From JAICMB01 sp035295125 (GTDB lineage Bacteria > Acidobacteriota > Terriglobia > Bryobacterales > Bryobacteraceae): a stretch of DNA of 64,000 nucleotides. The notes beneath the pieces are model-generated. The model ran no database searches, was not told the origin of the DNA, and was given only the letters and a program-made list of their open reading frames with translations. Made by a program: the position numbers and the translations under genes. The stretch's first letter is position 1. Every line of letters begins with the position of its first letter. This document shows positions 27,232 through 34,553 of this stretch, in pieces. The DNA is taken from contig DATGJP010000102.1 of assembly GCA_035295125.1 (NCBI GenBank), positions 124,001-188,000 of the forward strand, in the 5' to 3' direction.

Positions 27232-28239
27232 TCAATACCGCCCGTATATTGCCATCCCAGTCGTAAGATTGACGATCGCGTCGATCGCCTTCATTCCCGC
27301 GCTCTTCGCACCGTTATTCGGGACGAACAGAATGTCGCCCGCCTGAAGTGGAACGTCGCTGCCCTTCCCCGCCAAAATGGTGGACAAGTTGACCGCGATT
27401 TCCTTGCGCCCCGACGCGCCGTCCATTCTCAGGATTTTTGCTTTCGAAGTGTTGGCGGTCTGTTGTGCCCCTTCCGCGAGCGAAAGCGCCTGGAGCACCG
27501 ACATTGTTTCTTCCTCATGGAGCGGGAAGCCACCTGGTTTCCGGACTTGCCCAACTACGTAGACCAGCGCGGTGGAGGGCACGGAAATAACGTCGTTCGG
27601 CTTGACCTCAATATTTACCGCGGGGTTCCTGGCATCGATCAATTCCTTTACATCAATCTCGGCGACGGTGTATTGACGGCTGCTATCCTTCGTTGCGCCA
27701 GGCAAGGGGATGCCGCCCATTTCAACCCGGCGTGTCACGCGAACGATTCGGCCGGCCTCCGGTTTCAATCCACCGGCCTGGGACAGCACTTCAAGCAGCC
27801 GGCGGCGCCCCTGGATTTGCTGAACGCCTGGTGTGTTGACGGCTCCGATGACCGAAACCGGCTGACTCCGCGCCTCGACAAGATTGACCAACACTTGGGG
27901 CTGACGAATATATTCCGCCAATTGTTTGGTGAGTTCTGCATCGACCTGGTCGACCCGCAAGCCGCCCACGCGGAACCGTCCGACAAAAGGCAACGTCACA
28001 TAACCATCGCCGTCCACGCGGATGGGCTTGTCTGTGAACTCATCCAGGTTCACGCAGCGCACGGATATCTCATCGTTCGGCCCGAGAACATAAGAATCTG
28101 AAACCTTTTCCGCCGGGCTCGGGGGGACATCCGGTACAACAGCCTTCACAGGAGCCTGGTTAACGGCAGTGGACGGAACTTGCGCCCGCAATACTAAGCA
28201 GACGCTCCAGAAGGCGATCATTACAAAGAATCGAGCCAT
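27232..28239 (-). CDS. polysaccharide export outer membrane protein (Wza-like)
   Basis: 335 residues. An N-terminal signal segment (FFVMIAFWSVCLVLRAQ) has no clear lipobox cysteine, unlike E. coli Wza. A Poly_export domain begins at YVLGPNDEISVRCVNLDEFT, and two SLBB-type domains follow (VSVIGAVNTPGVQQIQG and VYVVGQVRKPGGFPLHE). It forms the outer-membrane exit channel and contacts the Wzc-like kinase. AGAGG-type Shine-Dalgarno sequence lies about 10 bases before ATG 28239. It is the second gene of the operon, 33 bases after the antiterminator gene. Confidence 0.93.
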   Translation of the reverse strand: MARFFVMIAFWSVCLVLRAQVPSTAVNQAPVKAVVPDVPPSPAEKVSDSYVLGPNDEISVRCVNLDEFTDKPIRVDGDGYVTLPFVGRFRVGGLRVDQVDAELTKQLAEYIRQPQVLVNLVEARSQPVSVIGAVNTPGVQQIQGRRRLLEVLSQAGGLKPEAGRIVRVTRRVEMGGIPLPGATKDSSRQYTVAEIDVKELIDARNPAVNIEVKPNDVISVPSTALVYVVGQVRKPGGFPLHEEETMSVLQALSLAEGAQQTANTSKAKILRMDGASGRKEIAVNLSTILAGKGSDVPLQAGDILFVPNNGAKSAGMKAIDAIVNLTTGMAIYGRY

Positions 28240-28272
28240 GCTTAAAAACCTCTTTCGATTCGTGCGAGCAAG

Positions 28273-28863
28273 CTAGGCTTCTGCCGGGACTGCCCAGTTC
28301 ACATCAATCTCGACTGAAACCCCACGGCCAAGAATGGTGACGACAACAAGGAGGCGGTGTACCGATTTGTGACTGATCAGAAAGCCTTGAACTCCCTTCA
28401 GAGGCCCCTGGGTAAGCACTACTCGTTGGCCGTCTCTAAATCGAGCGTGTGGGGTCGGCGTCAGACCCGATTGGATTATTCTCTGAACGCCTTCGATCTC
28501 ATGAGGCATCACCGGTAATGGGTTGCGTCCCGACGACACCACCCCAATTACTCCGGGTGCGGTAAGTATGGGAAGTCGCCTGGTGACGTCAAAGCGGCAA
28601 AACAAGTACCGTGGAAACAACGGAAGTTGCGAACGATCAGAGGGCCGCGCGCTACGTGCCCGGGATGGACAAAGAGGCAAAAACTCGTCGTACCCCTTGC
28701 TGCGCAGCGAAGCCGCCGCCATCTTCTCATAGTGCGGCCGGGTGAAGACAGCAAACCACGAAGCCGGTTCCCCGGCGGCATCTTCGTGAGTGCTTGCAGG
28801 TAAGAGCGCATTGAAATCATCGCTGGATCGGTACGCTGAAACATCTGACATCATGCAATTCAA
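28273..28863 (-). CDS. NusG paralogue, RfaH/UpxY-like transcription antiterminator
   Basis: 196 residues. An N-terminal extension of about 35 residues precedes an NGN domain starting SWFAVFTRPHYEKMAAASL, with FPRYLFCRFDV and APGVIGVVSSGRNPLPV. A KOW-type C-terminal domain has FRDGQRVVLTQGPLKGVQG. As a NusG paralogue at the head of a 16 kb polysaccharide operon, it most likely allows polymerase to read through the whole locus, as RfaH and UpxY do. The leader just upstream contains an ops-like element on the coding strand. The exact start is uncertain: ATGs at 28863, 28854 and 28851 are in frame and none has a strong ribosome binding site. Confidence 0.9.
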   Translation of the reverse strand: MNCMMSDVSAYRSSDDFNALLPASTHEDAAGEPASWFAVFTRPHYEKMAAASLRSKGYDEFLPLCPSRARSARPSDRSQLPLFPRYLFCRFDVTRRLPILTAPGVIGVVSSGRNPLPVMPHEIEGVQRIIQSGLTPTPHARFRDGQRVVLTQGPLKGVQGFLISHKSVHRLLVVVTILGRGVSVEIDVNWAVPAEA

Positions 28864-28890
28864 AGCTGTAATCGGCCGACCAACATTCCG

Positions 28891-28900
28891 GGCTACCGCC
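28891..28900 (-). promoter_or_regulatory. ops-like element in polysaccharide operon leader
   Basis: On the minus strand this reads GGCGGTAGCC. The enterobacterial ops element, where RfaH is recruited to paused polymerase, begins GGCGGTAGCG, so nine of ten bases match. It lies 27 bases before the start codon of the NusG paralogue and on the transcribed sense strand, the required place and orientation. Confidence 0.55.
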
Positions 28901-29081
28901 TGGAGATCTGCATTTTTGGCAGACCTTTCTAAATCGGCGACTCGTCGTTAGTGCTCTACACTGCCTACTGACGACCAGTCACAACTGCCACGATCCAACA
29001 GACAAGGCACGCCCCTGATCGTGTGCTCGTTCCCGCTCGGACCACACACACTCACTCCACTGAGACTCTAATCCTCACCAT

Positions 29082-29105
29082 CCTGTTTCTTTGAAACAGG
29101 GTTTT
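29082..29105 (+). terminator. hairpin with T run ahead of methyltransferase gene
   Basis: Perfect 8-bp stem CCTGTTTC / GAAACAGG with a 3-base loop, followed by GTTTTT. This is the shape of an intrinsic terminator or attenuator on the plus strand. There is no plus-strand gene upstream to terminate, so it may act in the methyltransferase leader or block antisense reading. Confidence 0.45.
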
Positions 29106-29221
29106 TCTACCGAGTGCGCATTTGTTTGACAACTTAGTTATCCGGATTGTGTCTACTGATTTGAACAACGAAGCGGGGCGCCTCGGGGGAGAGCGTCGAC
29201 GCGTTGTAACGGTTTTAACGT

Positions 29222-30073
29222 ATGGCGGAAACAGCAACAGCAAGGCAGAGCCTGGCCCACTATCTTCAGACTCTCGTTCACCAGGTGCGTGTGCGGCGGT
29301 TTCGCTCAACGCGGCTGAACGGGCTGCCTGACGAAATCGCGAGCACGGCAGACCTGAATCGAATCGACCGCCTTTGGAAGGATGTGGCGCCTGAATACCG
29401 CAAAAATCGGGTCTGCGCCGCAAAGTACGCCGATTATCGTTTCTGGCTGCTTCTGAACACCCATCGCGCAGCTCGATTAAACCTGCACACGGAACAACGA
29501 AGTCTTCGGATACTGGACATCGGGTGCGGTCCCGGCTTTTTTATGAGAGTTGGCCGCGTTCTGGGACATGATTGCCACGGGATAGACGTCCCGGAAGACT
29601 GCTTCACGCCCCTCGAGCGCCAGGTGTACAGCGAGATCCTCCGTGCTTTAGGGTGCGATCAACTGGTGTCGCGCCTTTATATCGAGCGTTTTGTTCCCTT
29701 GCCATTTGAAGATCAGTCTCACGATTTGCTGACTGCGTTTCTAATCTGTTTTAACCGGCATCGTCAGCCGGATGAATGGGGAACGGAGGAATGGCAATTT
29801 TTTGTGAACGATGCTCTGCGCATTCTGCGCGAAGGTGGACGCTTACTGCTGGAACTGAACGACAACCGTGCTCGTTACGGCAAAGCTGCTTATTATGATG
29901 AGCGCATGTTGGATTACTTCCAAAGTATCGGGACGGTCAACGGACGCTGGGTTCAAATCACAAAACAGCCAACCTTTGAAGAAGCCTCGAGTGGACTGTC
30001 AACAATTTGTAAGTCATCCTTCCGAAATGGCGATCGGACCGGGCCGGGCACTATCGCCCGAGAGCCATGCTAA
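29222..30073 (+). CDS. class I SAM-dependent methyltransferase
   Basis: 283 residues. SAM-binding motif LRILDIGCGPGFFMRVGRV near residue 98, then HGIDVPEDC, a LTAFLICFN stretch and ALRILREGGRLLLELN, so a complete Rossmann methyltransferase core. A basic N-terminal region of about 90 residues precedes it. Substrate unknown. It diverges from the polysaccharide operon; a sugar or lipid substrate is possible but nothing in the sequence shows it. The last 20 or so residues look like low-constraint tail. Confidence 0.83.
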   Translation: MAETATARQSLAHYLQTLVHQVRVRRFRSTRLNGLPDEIASTADLNRIDRLWKDVAPEYRKNRVCAAKYADYRFWLLLNTHRAARLNLHTEQRSLRILDIGCGPGFFMRVGRVLGHDCHGIDVPEDCFTPLERQVYSEILRALGCDQLVSRLYIERFVPLPFEDQSHDLLTAFLICFNRHRQPDEWGTEEWQFFVNDALRILREGGRLLLELNDNRARYGKAAYYDERMLDYFQSIGTVNGRWVQITKQPTFEEASSGLSTICKSSFRNGDRTGPGTIAREPC

Positions 30074-30183
30074 CGTGGCGCTTCAACCACAGTCTGCTAG
30101 CTGACCGCAAAGTCCCTGCAACGTAGCAGGAGGGTTTGTTAGGGCTTCCTTTCGAAGCGCTCTCAGAGAAAAAAGGAAAACCG

Positions 30184-30681
30184 TCATAAAGAACCTCGCC
30201 ATCCTGCCTCGGCGAGTACCACAGATGTCTCTACCTGCCGCGAGGGGATCTTCCAGTAGCGCCGAAGAAGCCGCTCCTTCTGCTCGTTAGGAACAACGTT
30301 AAATCCGTGCTTTTCATAGAAGCGGATGGCCCACGTTGCGGCCGCCCACGTCCCGATCAGAATTGGCCCACGCGCTCGTTCCTTCAAGTGGGAGAGCAGG
30401 CGTCCGCCGATCCCTTGCTGCTGGTTGCCGCCACGAACATAAGCGTGGCGAATCAGAGTCACGTCCTGGACATATTGAACCCCCATGACGCCAGCGAGGG
30501 AACCATTTTCCTCAAATCCCCAGAAGGTCACACCATCCTCAATCTCGAGGCGGAGTTCATCTTTCGACATGTATGGATCAGTCCAACAATCGGGCGGAAT
30601 GACGCCTTTGTAGGCCTGTGCGCCATCGTTTACAATTGACCAAATCGAATCGAAGTCCTGCTTTTCACAATGGCGTATCAT
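30184..30681 (-). CDS. GNAT family N-acetyltransferase
   Basis: 165 residues from ATG 30681, which has TTGGAG 5 bases upstream; a longer frame starts only at a TTG. The protein starts MIRHCEKQDFDSIWSIV. The acetyl-CoA loop region is YVRGGNQQQGIGGRLLSHL (Q/R-x-x-G-x-G/A motif), and AIRFYEKHGF marks the C-terminal part. Acceptor unknown; such proteins acetylate small amines, antibiotics or protein N-termini. It lies 26 bases after a degraded formylglycine-enzyme gene on the same strand. Confidence 0.88.
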   Translation of the reverse strand: MIRHCEKQDFDSIWSIVNDGAQAYKGVIPPDCWTDPYMSKDELRLEIEDGVTFWGFEENGSLAGVMGVQYVQDVTLIRHAYVRGGNQQQGIGGRLLSHLKERARGPILIGTWAAATWAIRFYEKHGFNVVPNEQKERLLRRYWKIPSRQVETSVVLAEAGWRGSL

Positions 30682-30707
30682 GCGGCTCCAAGGGTATTTA
30701 GCTTTTA

Positions 30708-31172
30708 TCAAGCTTCGCAGATTCGGCGTACCATGCGCTCGCCGTCTGTGATACGTTCATGCTGCTTGATGGCGATCCAGTCAAAGGCGCCGGCGCCTTC
30801 CCGTGCGGCGAGGTCCGCGAAGCTAACGCGGGACTGGCGGCCGCCGGTGCAATCATCGACACAACGGAACCCAGACGCGGGCTGCGGCCGGTTCTCAAGC
30901 CCGATGAGTTCGGACGAGTAGGATCTCGCCGTCGTTCTCGCCCGTGCCGCGTATTCCCACTCTGGCTCGACGGGCAGGCGCATTCCAACGGCGGCGCAAA
31001 ACGTCTGCGCCTGGTTGTAGGAGATGTTTTCGAGCGGCCGTTTCGGACCGGGGAACGTGCTCGGGTTATTCTTGGTCACGCGCTCGTAGGCTTCCTGAGT
31101 GACCTCTTTACCAGGGGGAACCGAGACGGGCGCGGAATGCGCGTTAACGACCCGAAAGGCGTCGTGATACAT
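30708..31172 (-). pseudogene. remnant of formylglycine-generating-enzyme (SUMF1) family gene
   Basis: 154 codons. The segment EVTQEAYERVTKNNPSTF, then RPLENISYNQAQTFC and RLPVEPEWEYAARA, is clear FGE-sulfatase domain. The frame then jumps almost directly to SGFRC, the end of the domain, so the central portion with most of the fold is missing. The last 40 residues (EGAGAFDWIAIKQHERITD) do not look like the family. A stop codon immediately precedes the ATG and no N-terminal domain is found upstream. It is read as a deletion remnant, not a working enzyme or protein-modification factor. Confidence 0.65.
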
Positions 31173-31374
31173 TCAGTGCGGCACACTGTGCTGACGCCGC
31201 TTGGGAAGTTGGCGCCGACGCGTTTACGATTACGCGGATGCCGGGGATGCCGGATCTCAACGCTGCGGTTCAGCGAGGTCGAGAGGAACCAACGGCAGCC
31301 TTACTGCAAAAATCCCTACGTCGAAAATTAGGGAGAATAGGTAAGGCATTGCAAGTTGTCGAAATAGGAAGAGC

Positions 31375-31450
<76 letters not shown>

Positions 31451-31468
31451 ATCGCCTCGATAGACCGC

Positions 31469-31996
31469 TTAGAACGTATACGTCGGCGGCTTAATCCCTT
31501 TCACCCGCAGATAGACTTCCGCCTGGCCGCGATGGTGCGCAGTGTGCGTGAAGTAACTCCACAGCCACTCGTAGCCGGTCATGTTGCGCGCGGGCGGTCC
31601 CACAACTTTGTCGAGTTGCTCGAGCGATACACCCGCAATCGCCCCATCGCAGAAGTCGAACGTCTGCTTCAAAAACGCAACGGCCGATTCCTTGTCAACA
31701 TCGAGCTTGTTGTTCTTTGCGTAGGCCGCAATCTTCTCGGGCAGCGCCGGCGCCGTCATCCCGCTGGCAAGTTGGCATGCGCTCCGGTCAGGCAGGCCGA
31801 TGTGCGCCATCAACTGGCCAAAACTCATTTCGTCCGGATTCGGCCGGAAGTTGTAGCTTTCAGCGGGCATGGTTTCCGCGACAGCGATGGTCAGCTCACC
31901 GGTCGCCTTCCAATGCTTCACCAGCGCATCCTTGATGGTTGTTTGCGCAAGGGCCGGAACGGCAAGCGCGAGCAGAGTCAGTACGGTTCTCTTCAA
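31469..31996 (-). CDS. secreted DinB-fold protein
   Basis: 175 residues from a TTG at 31996, preceded by AGGAG at ideal spacing; no ATG fits. Signal peptide MKRTVLTLLALAVPALAQ. The four-helix DinB/YfiT fold is indicated by GQLMAHIG and the C-terminal YFTHTAHHRGQAEVYLR, supplying the metal-binding histidines. Family members are metal-dependent enzymes or thiol transferases, and many are uncharacterised; a secreted form is common in acidobacteria. Function here is not known. Confidence 0.85.
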   Translation of the reverse strand: MKRTVLTLLALAVPALAQTTIKDALVKHWKATGELTIAVAETMPAESYNFRPNPDEMSFGQLMAHIGLPDRSACQLASGMTAPALPEKIAAYAKNNKLDVDKESAVAFLKQTFDFCDGAIAGVSLEQLDKVVGPPARNMTGYEWLWSYFTHTAHHRGQAEVYLRVKGIKPPTYTF

Positions 31997-32044
31997 CGGG
32001 ATCTCCTTTGGGTTGCGATTTCCCTATTTTAGCCGCGCGTGGCG

Positions 32045-32791
32045 TCAATCATCCTCGTAGGCGACCCCCGGACTGCCTGACGGATGAAAAACCCCGAGCA
32101 ACCGGATCGGAGCGGGTCCCGGATTCTCAAGACAGTGGAGCACGCCATCCCTCAAATAAATACTGTCGCCCGGCCCGAATTCGCTGGCCGACATATTTCC
32201 TTCGAGATGAAGAATCCCGTGACCGTCGAGGATGTAGATAGCTTCCTCGTAAGGATGCAAATGGAGTGGGGCTTTGCTCGATGGAATCCAGCCGACGAAT
32301 TGCGTCACCTGCCTGCATCCCAGATCGGTATGGGCCAGGTACCGGAACTCGCGGTCGGCGCCGGCGCGGATCACCTCGCGATCATCTTCGTGAACCGCAC
32401 GGCACTCCTTCGCCTCTCCCAATTCGGCCGTAACGTGGCGATCCGGATCCTCCGGGCAACAGGCGCTCACGACGCGCAGCGTCTCCAGCCCGGTATTTTC
32501 GATCGAATATGCGGCACCCGGCGGAATATAAACGGCCGTTCCAGAACGGAGTTCCTGAGCCGCGGCGCCGCACCTACAGATGCCCTCGCCGGCAGCGACG
32601 TAGAGCACTTCCTCAGCGTTTGGGTTCACCACCACGGGCGATAAACCTGGCGCGTATTCATTCACCGCTTGTGTAATCTGTTTGGCGCCTGTTTGCCTCG
32701 ATATGATCAAGCGCGCGGTCCAGGTCCCGGCCGTCGACGCTTGTCCGTCCGCGGCGCTGTAAACGCGGCATCCTCCGGGGAGAGCTTTCAT
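32045..32791 (-). CDS. two-domain cupin protein
   Basis: About 248 residues from ATG 32791. The frame is open further upstream, but longer starts would run across the divergent lspA gene. Two cupin domains: first with NPNAEEVLYVAAGEG and IPPGAAYSIENTG, second with LHLHPYEEAIYILDGHG, then EFGPGDSIYLRDGVLHCLEN. The second domain keeps the metal-binding His/Glu set (HLHPYEE and H near the end). The first has lost the histidines, so it is probably structural. Bicupins include ureidoglycine aminohydrolase-like and sugar-binding enzymes; the reaction is not identifiable here. No signal peptide. Confidence 0.82.
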   Translation of the reverse strand: MKALPGGCRVYSAADGQASTAGTWTARLIISRQTGAKQITQAVNEYAPGLSPVVVNPNAEEVLYVAAGEGICRCGAAAQELRSGTAVYIPPGAAYSIENTGLETLRVVSACCPEDPDRHVTAELGEAKECRAVHEDDREVIRAGADREFRYLAHTDLGCRQVTQFVGWIPSSKAPLHLHPYEEAIYILDGHGILHLEGNMSASEFGPGDSIYLRDGVLHCLENPGPAPIRLLGVFHPSGSPGVAYEDD

Positions 32792-32855
32792 TGTCTTCAA
32801 TCTTGACCGAATCGCGGGCAGTCCGGCAACAGGATCGCGCGAGAATGAGAACAGC

Positions 32856-33344
32856 GTGCCCGCCAGAATTGCTTTCATCGTGGTCGTCCTCCTTCTGTCG
32901 GTCGGCTGCGACCAGTCGACCAAATCTCTCGCGCGCACGCACCTGCGGGATAGTGACGCCGTGACTATGCTCGGCGGCACGATCCGGCTCGAGTATGCGG
33001 AGAATCCCGGCGGGTTTCTCAGTTTAGGCGACCACCTGCCTGGCCGTTGGAGGTCTGCCGCATTCACCGGCATTGGTATTGCCGGAGCGCTCGCACTCTT
33101 CACGTATGCCCTGTTCTTCTCCTCCGATCGAATTCAGGTTGTCGCGGTATCCCTGATGTGCGCGGGCGCGGTCGGAAACCTGCTGGACCGCTTGTTTTGG
33201 GGCGGTAATGTGACCGATTTCCTAAATGTGGGTATTGGTCCGGTGCGGACCGGCATCTTTAACGTGGCCGACGTTTCGCTAATGGCAGGAGCTCTGCTAC
33301 TAGCCCTGACGACCCGATCAGCCCGTGCCAATAGGGCGGGTTAA
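32856..33344 (+). CDS. lspA: signal peptidase II (prolipoprotein signal peptidase)
   Basis: 162 residues from a GTG at 32856. Four membrane helices. Family motifs are present: GCDQSTKSLA in the first, ENPGGFLSLG (for the usual ENxGxAFS), GAVGNLLDRL with catalytic Asp in the following NVTDF, and FNVADVSLMAG with the second catalytic Asp. It cleaves lipoprotein signal peptides in the inner membrane after diacylglycerol addition. It diverges from the cupin gene by 64 bases. The final codons RAG and the stop lie inside a palindrome (33335-33353), which probably doubles as the terminator. Confidence 0.9.
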   Translation: MPARIAFIVVVLLLSVGCDQSTKSLARTHLRDSDAVTMLGGTIRLEYAENPGGFLSLGDHLPGRWRSAAFTGIGIAGALALFTYALFFSSDRIQVVAVSLMCAGAVGNLLDRLFWGGNVTDFLNVGIGPVRTGIFNVADVSLMAGALLLALTTRSARANRAG

Positions 33345-33353
33345 CAACCCGCC
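33335..33353. repeat. palindrome spanning the lspA stop codon
   Basis: Perfect 8-bp stem GGCGGGTT / AACCCGCC with a 3-base loop. The left arm encodes the last lspA residues and the stop TAA begins in it. Same architecture as the other short palindromes in the window. It could also serve as a transcription stop, though no T run follows. Confidence 0.75.
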
Positions 33354-33473
33354 GCTGGCTACCAGCCTGCATCACCGGGCTCAATCAAATTCGCCGTTTC
33401 CCGAAAGATTTAGCACGTCCGACTTATTTTCACGACCTCGTATGCAACACTACTAAAAAGAGGACCTGATTCG

Positions 33474-34505
33474 GTGCTTGTAGTCATGCGTGCGCAGGCC
33501 GGCGCGGAAGAAATCGCGGGCGTCTGTGAAAAAATCGAAAGACTCGGATTCCGCCCCCACGTGATGCCCGGTGCGGAGCGCACCGCGATTGGAATCACGG
33601 GCAATCATGGCCCCATCGACCCGGCAGAATTTGAAAGCCTGCCCGGTGTTGTCGAAGCCATCCGCGTCTCGAAGCCATACAAACTGGTTAGTCGTGAGGT
33701 TAAGATCGACGACTCGATTGTCGAAATCGCGGGCGTAAAGATCGGCGGCGATGAACTCGCGATTTGTGCCGGCCCGTGCTCGGTGGAGAGTCGCGACCAG
33801 ATCCTCGCCTCGGCGAGAGCCGTCAAAAAAGCAGGCGGCCAACTCCTTCGCGGCGGCGCCTACAAGCCACGCACTTCACCTTATGCGTTCCAGGGCCTGG
33901 GCGAGGAAGGACTGAAATACCTCGCTGAAGCCCGCGAGGAAACGGGCCTCGGCGTTGTCACCGAAGCCATTGATGTCGAGACCTTCGACCTCGTAGAATC
34001 CTATGCCGACTGCATCCAGATCGGCGCACGCAACATGCAGAATTTCTCGTTGCTCCGGCGCGCGGGACGCTCCCGTAAACCCATCCTCCTAAAGCGCGGG
34101 ATGTCGTCCACTTTGGAAGAGTTTCTGATGGCCGCCGAGTATATCCTTTCCGAAGGCAACTATCAGGTGGTGCTCTGCGAACGCGGCGTGCGTACGTTTG
34201 CCGACCACACCCGCAACACTCTCGACCTTAGCGTTGTTCCCTCGGTAAAGGCTTTAAGTCACCTGCCGATCATCGTCGATCCGAGTCACGGAACCGGGAA
34301 ACGCGACAAAGTGCATCCCATGGCCCTCGCTGCGGTCGCCGCGGGCGCAGCCGGCCTGATTGTCGAAGTCCATCCCAACCCGGATCGTGCGCTCTCAGAC
34401 GGTTTTCAATCCCTGTTTCCCGACCAGTTCCGTGATATGGCTGACGACTGCCGCGCAATTGCCGGCCTCTTGCGCAGCCGCCGGTCCGTTAGCGTTCTCG
34501 CGTAA
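33474..34505 (+). CDS. aroF: 3-deoxy-7-phosphoheptulonate synthase (DAHP synthase)
   Basis: 343 residues from a GTG with AGAGGA upstream. A small N-terminal ferredoxin-like/ACT-type domain of about 70 residues (MLVVMRAQAGAEEIAGVCEK) is joined to a KDO8P-synthase-like barrel: LAICAGPCSVESRDQIL, RGGAYKPRTSPYAFQG, QIGARNMQNFSLL, PILLKRGMSSTLEE, IIVDPSHGTGKRD. This is the type I-beta, Thermotoga-like form, in which the added domain mediates feedback inhibition. It condenses phosphoenolpyruvate and erythrose-4-phosphate, the first step of aromatic amino acid synthesis. It stands alone from other aro genes here. Confidence 0.95.
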   Translation: MLVVMRAQAGAEEIAGVCEKIERLGFRPHVMPGAERTAIGITGNHGPIDPAEFESLPGVVEAIRVSKPYKLVSREVKIDDSIVEIAGVKIGGDELAICAGPCSVESRDQILASARAVKKAGGQLLRGGAYKPRTSPYAFQGLGEEGLKYLAEAREETGLGVVTEAIDVETFDLVESYADCIQIGARNMQNFSLLRRAGRSRKPILLKRGMSSTLEEFLMAAEYILSEGNYQVVLCERGVRTFADHTRNTLDLSVVPSVKALSHLPIIVDPSHGTGKRDKVHPMALAAVAAGAAGLIVEVHPNPDRALSDGFQSLFPDQFRDMADDCRAIAGLLRSRRSVSVLA

Positions 34506-34553
34506 CGTAAGTGTGAAACAACATCGCGGCCCAACGGTCCAAAGGATGTACAT

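Larger units (their letters stand above)
28864..29221. other. 358-base divergent intergenic region, polysaccharide operon leader
   Basis: No gene is seen. It separates the minus-strand polysaccharide operon from a plus-strand methyltransferase. It holds an ops-like motif near the operon side (28891-28900) and a hairpin followed by a T run on the plus strand (29082-29105). A TTGACA at 29126-29131 has no good -10 partner (TCTACT 20 bases on is the nearest), so the methyltransferase promoter is unsure. I see no convincing promoter for the minus strand. Confidence 0.6.

Noticed and set aside
27196..28101. A 301-codon plus-strand open frame opposite the Wza-like gene
   Set aside because: The minus strand has the Poly_export and SLBB motifs and fits the operon; the plus frame shows none.
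29126..29157. Sigma-70 promoter for the plus-strand methyltransferase
   Set aside because: TTGACA is perfect, but the best -10 (TCTACT) needs a 20-base spacer; kept only as a remark in the intergenic entry.
30112..30140. Weak hairpin CCTGC / GCAGG after the plus-strand methyltransferase as a terminator
   Set aside because: Only a 5-bp stem and no real T run; not distinguishable from chance in GC-rich DNA.
33360..33473. Riboswitch or attenuator ahead of the DAHP synthase gene
   Set aside because: No leader peptide rich in aromatic codons and no terminator-like hairpin with a T run could be found.
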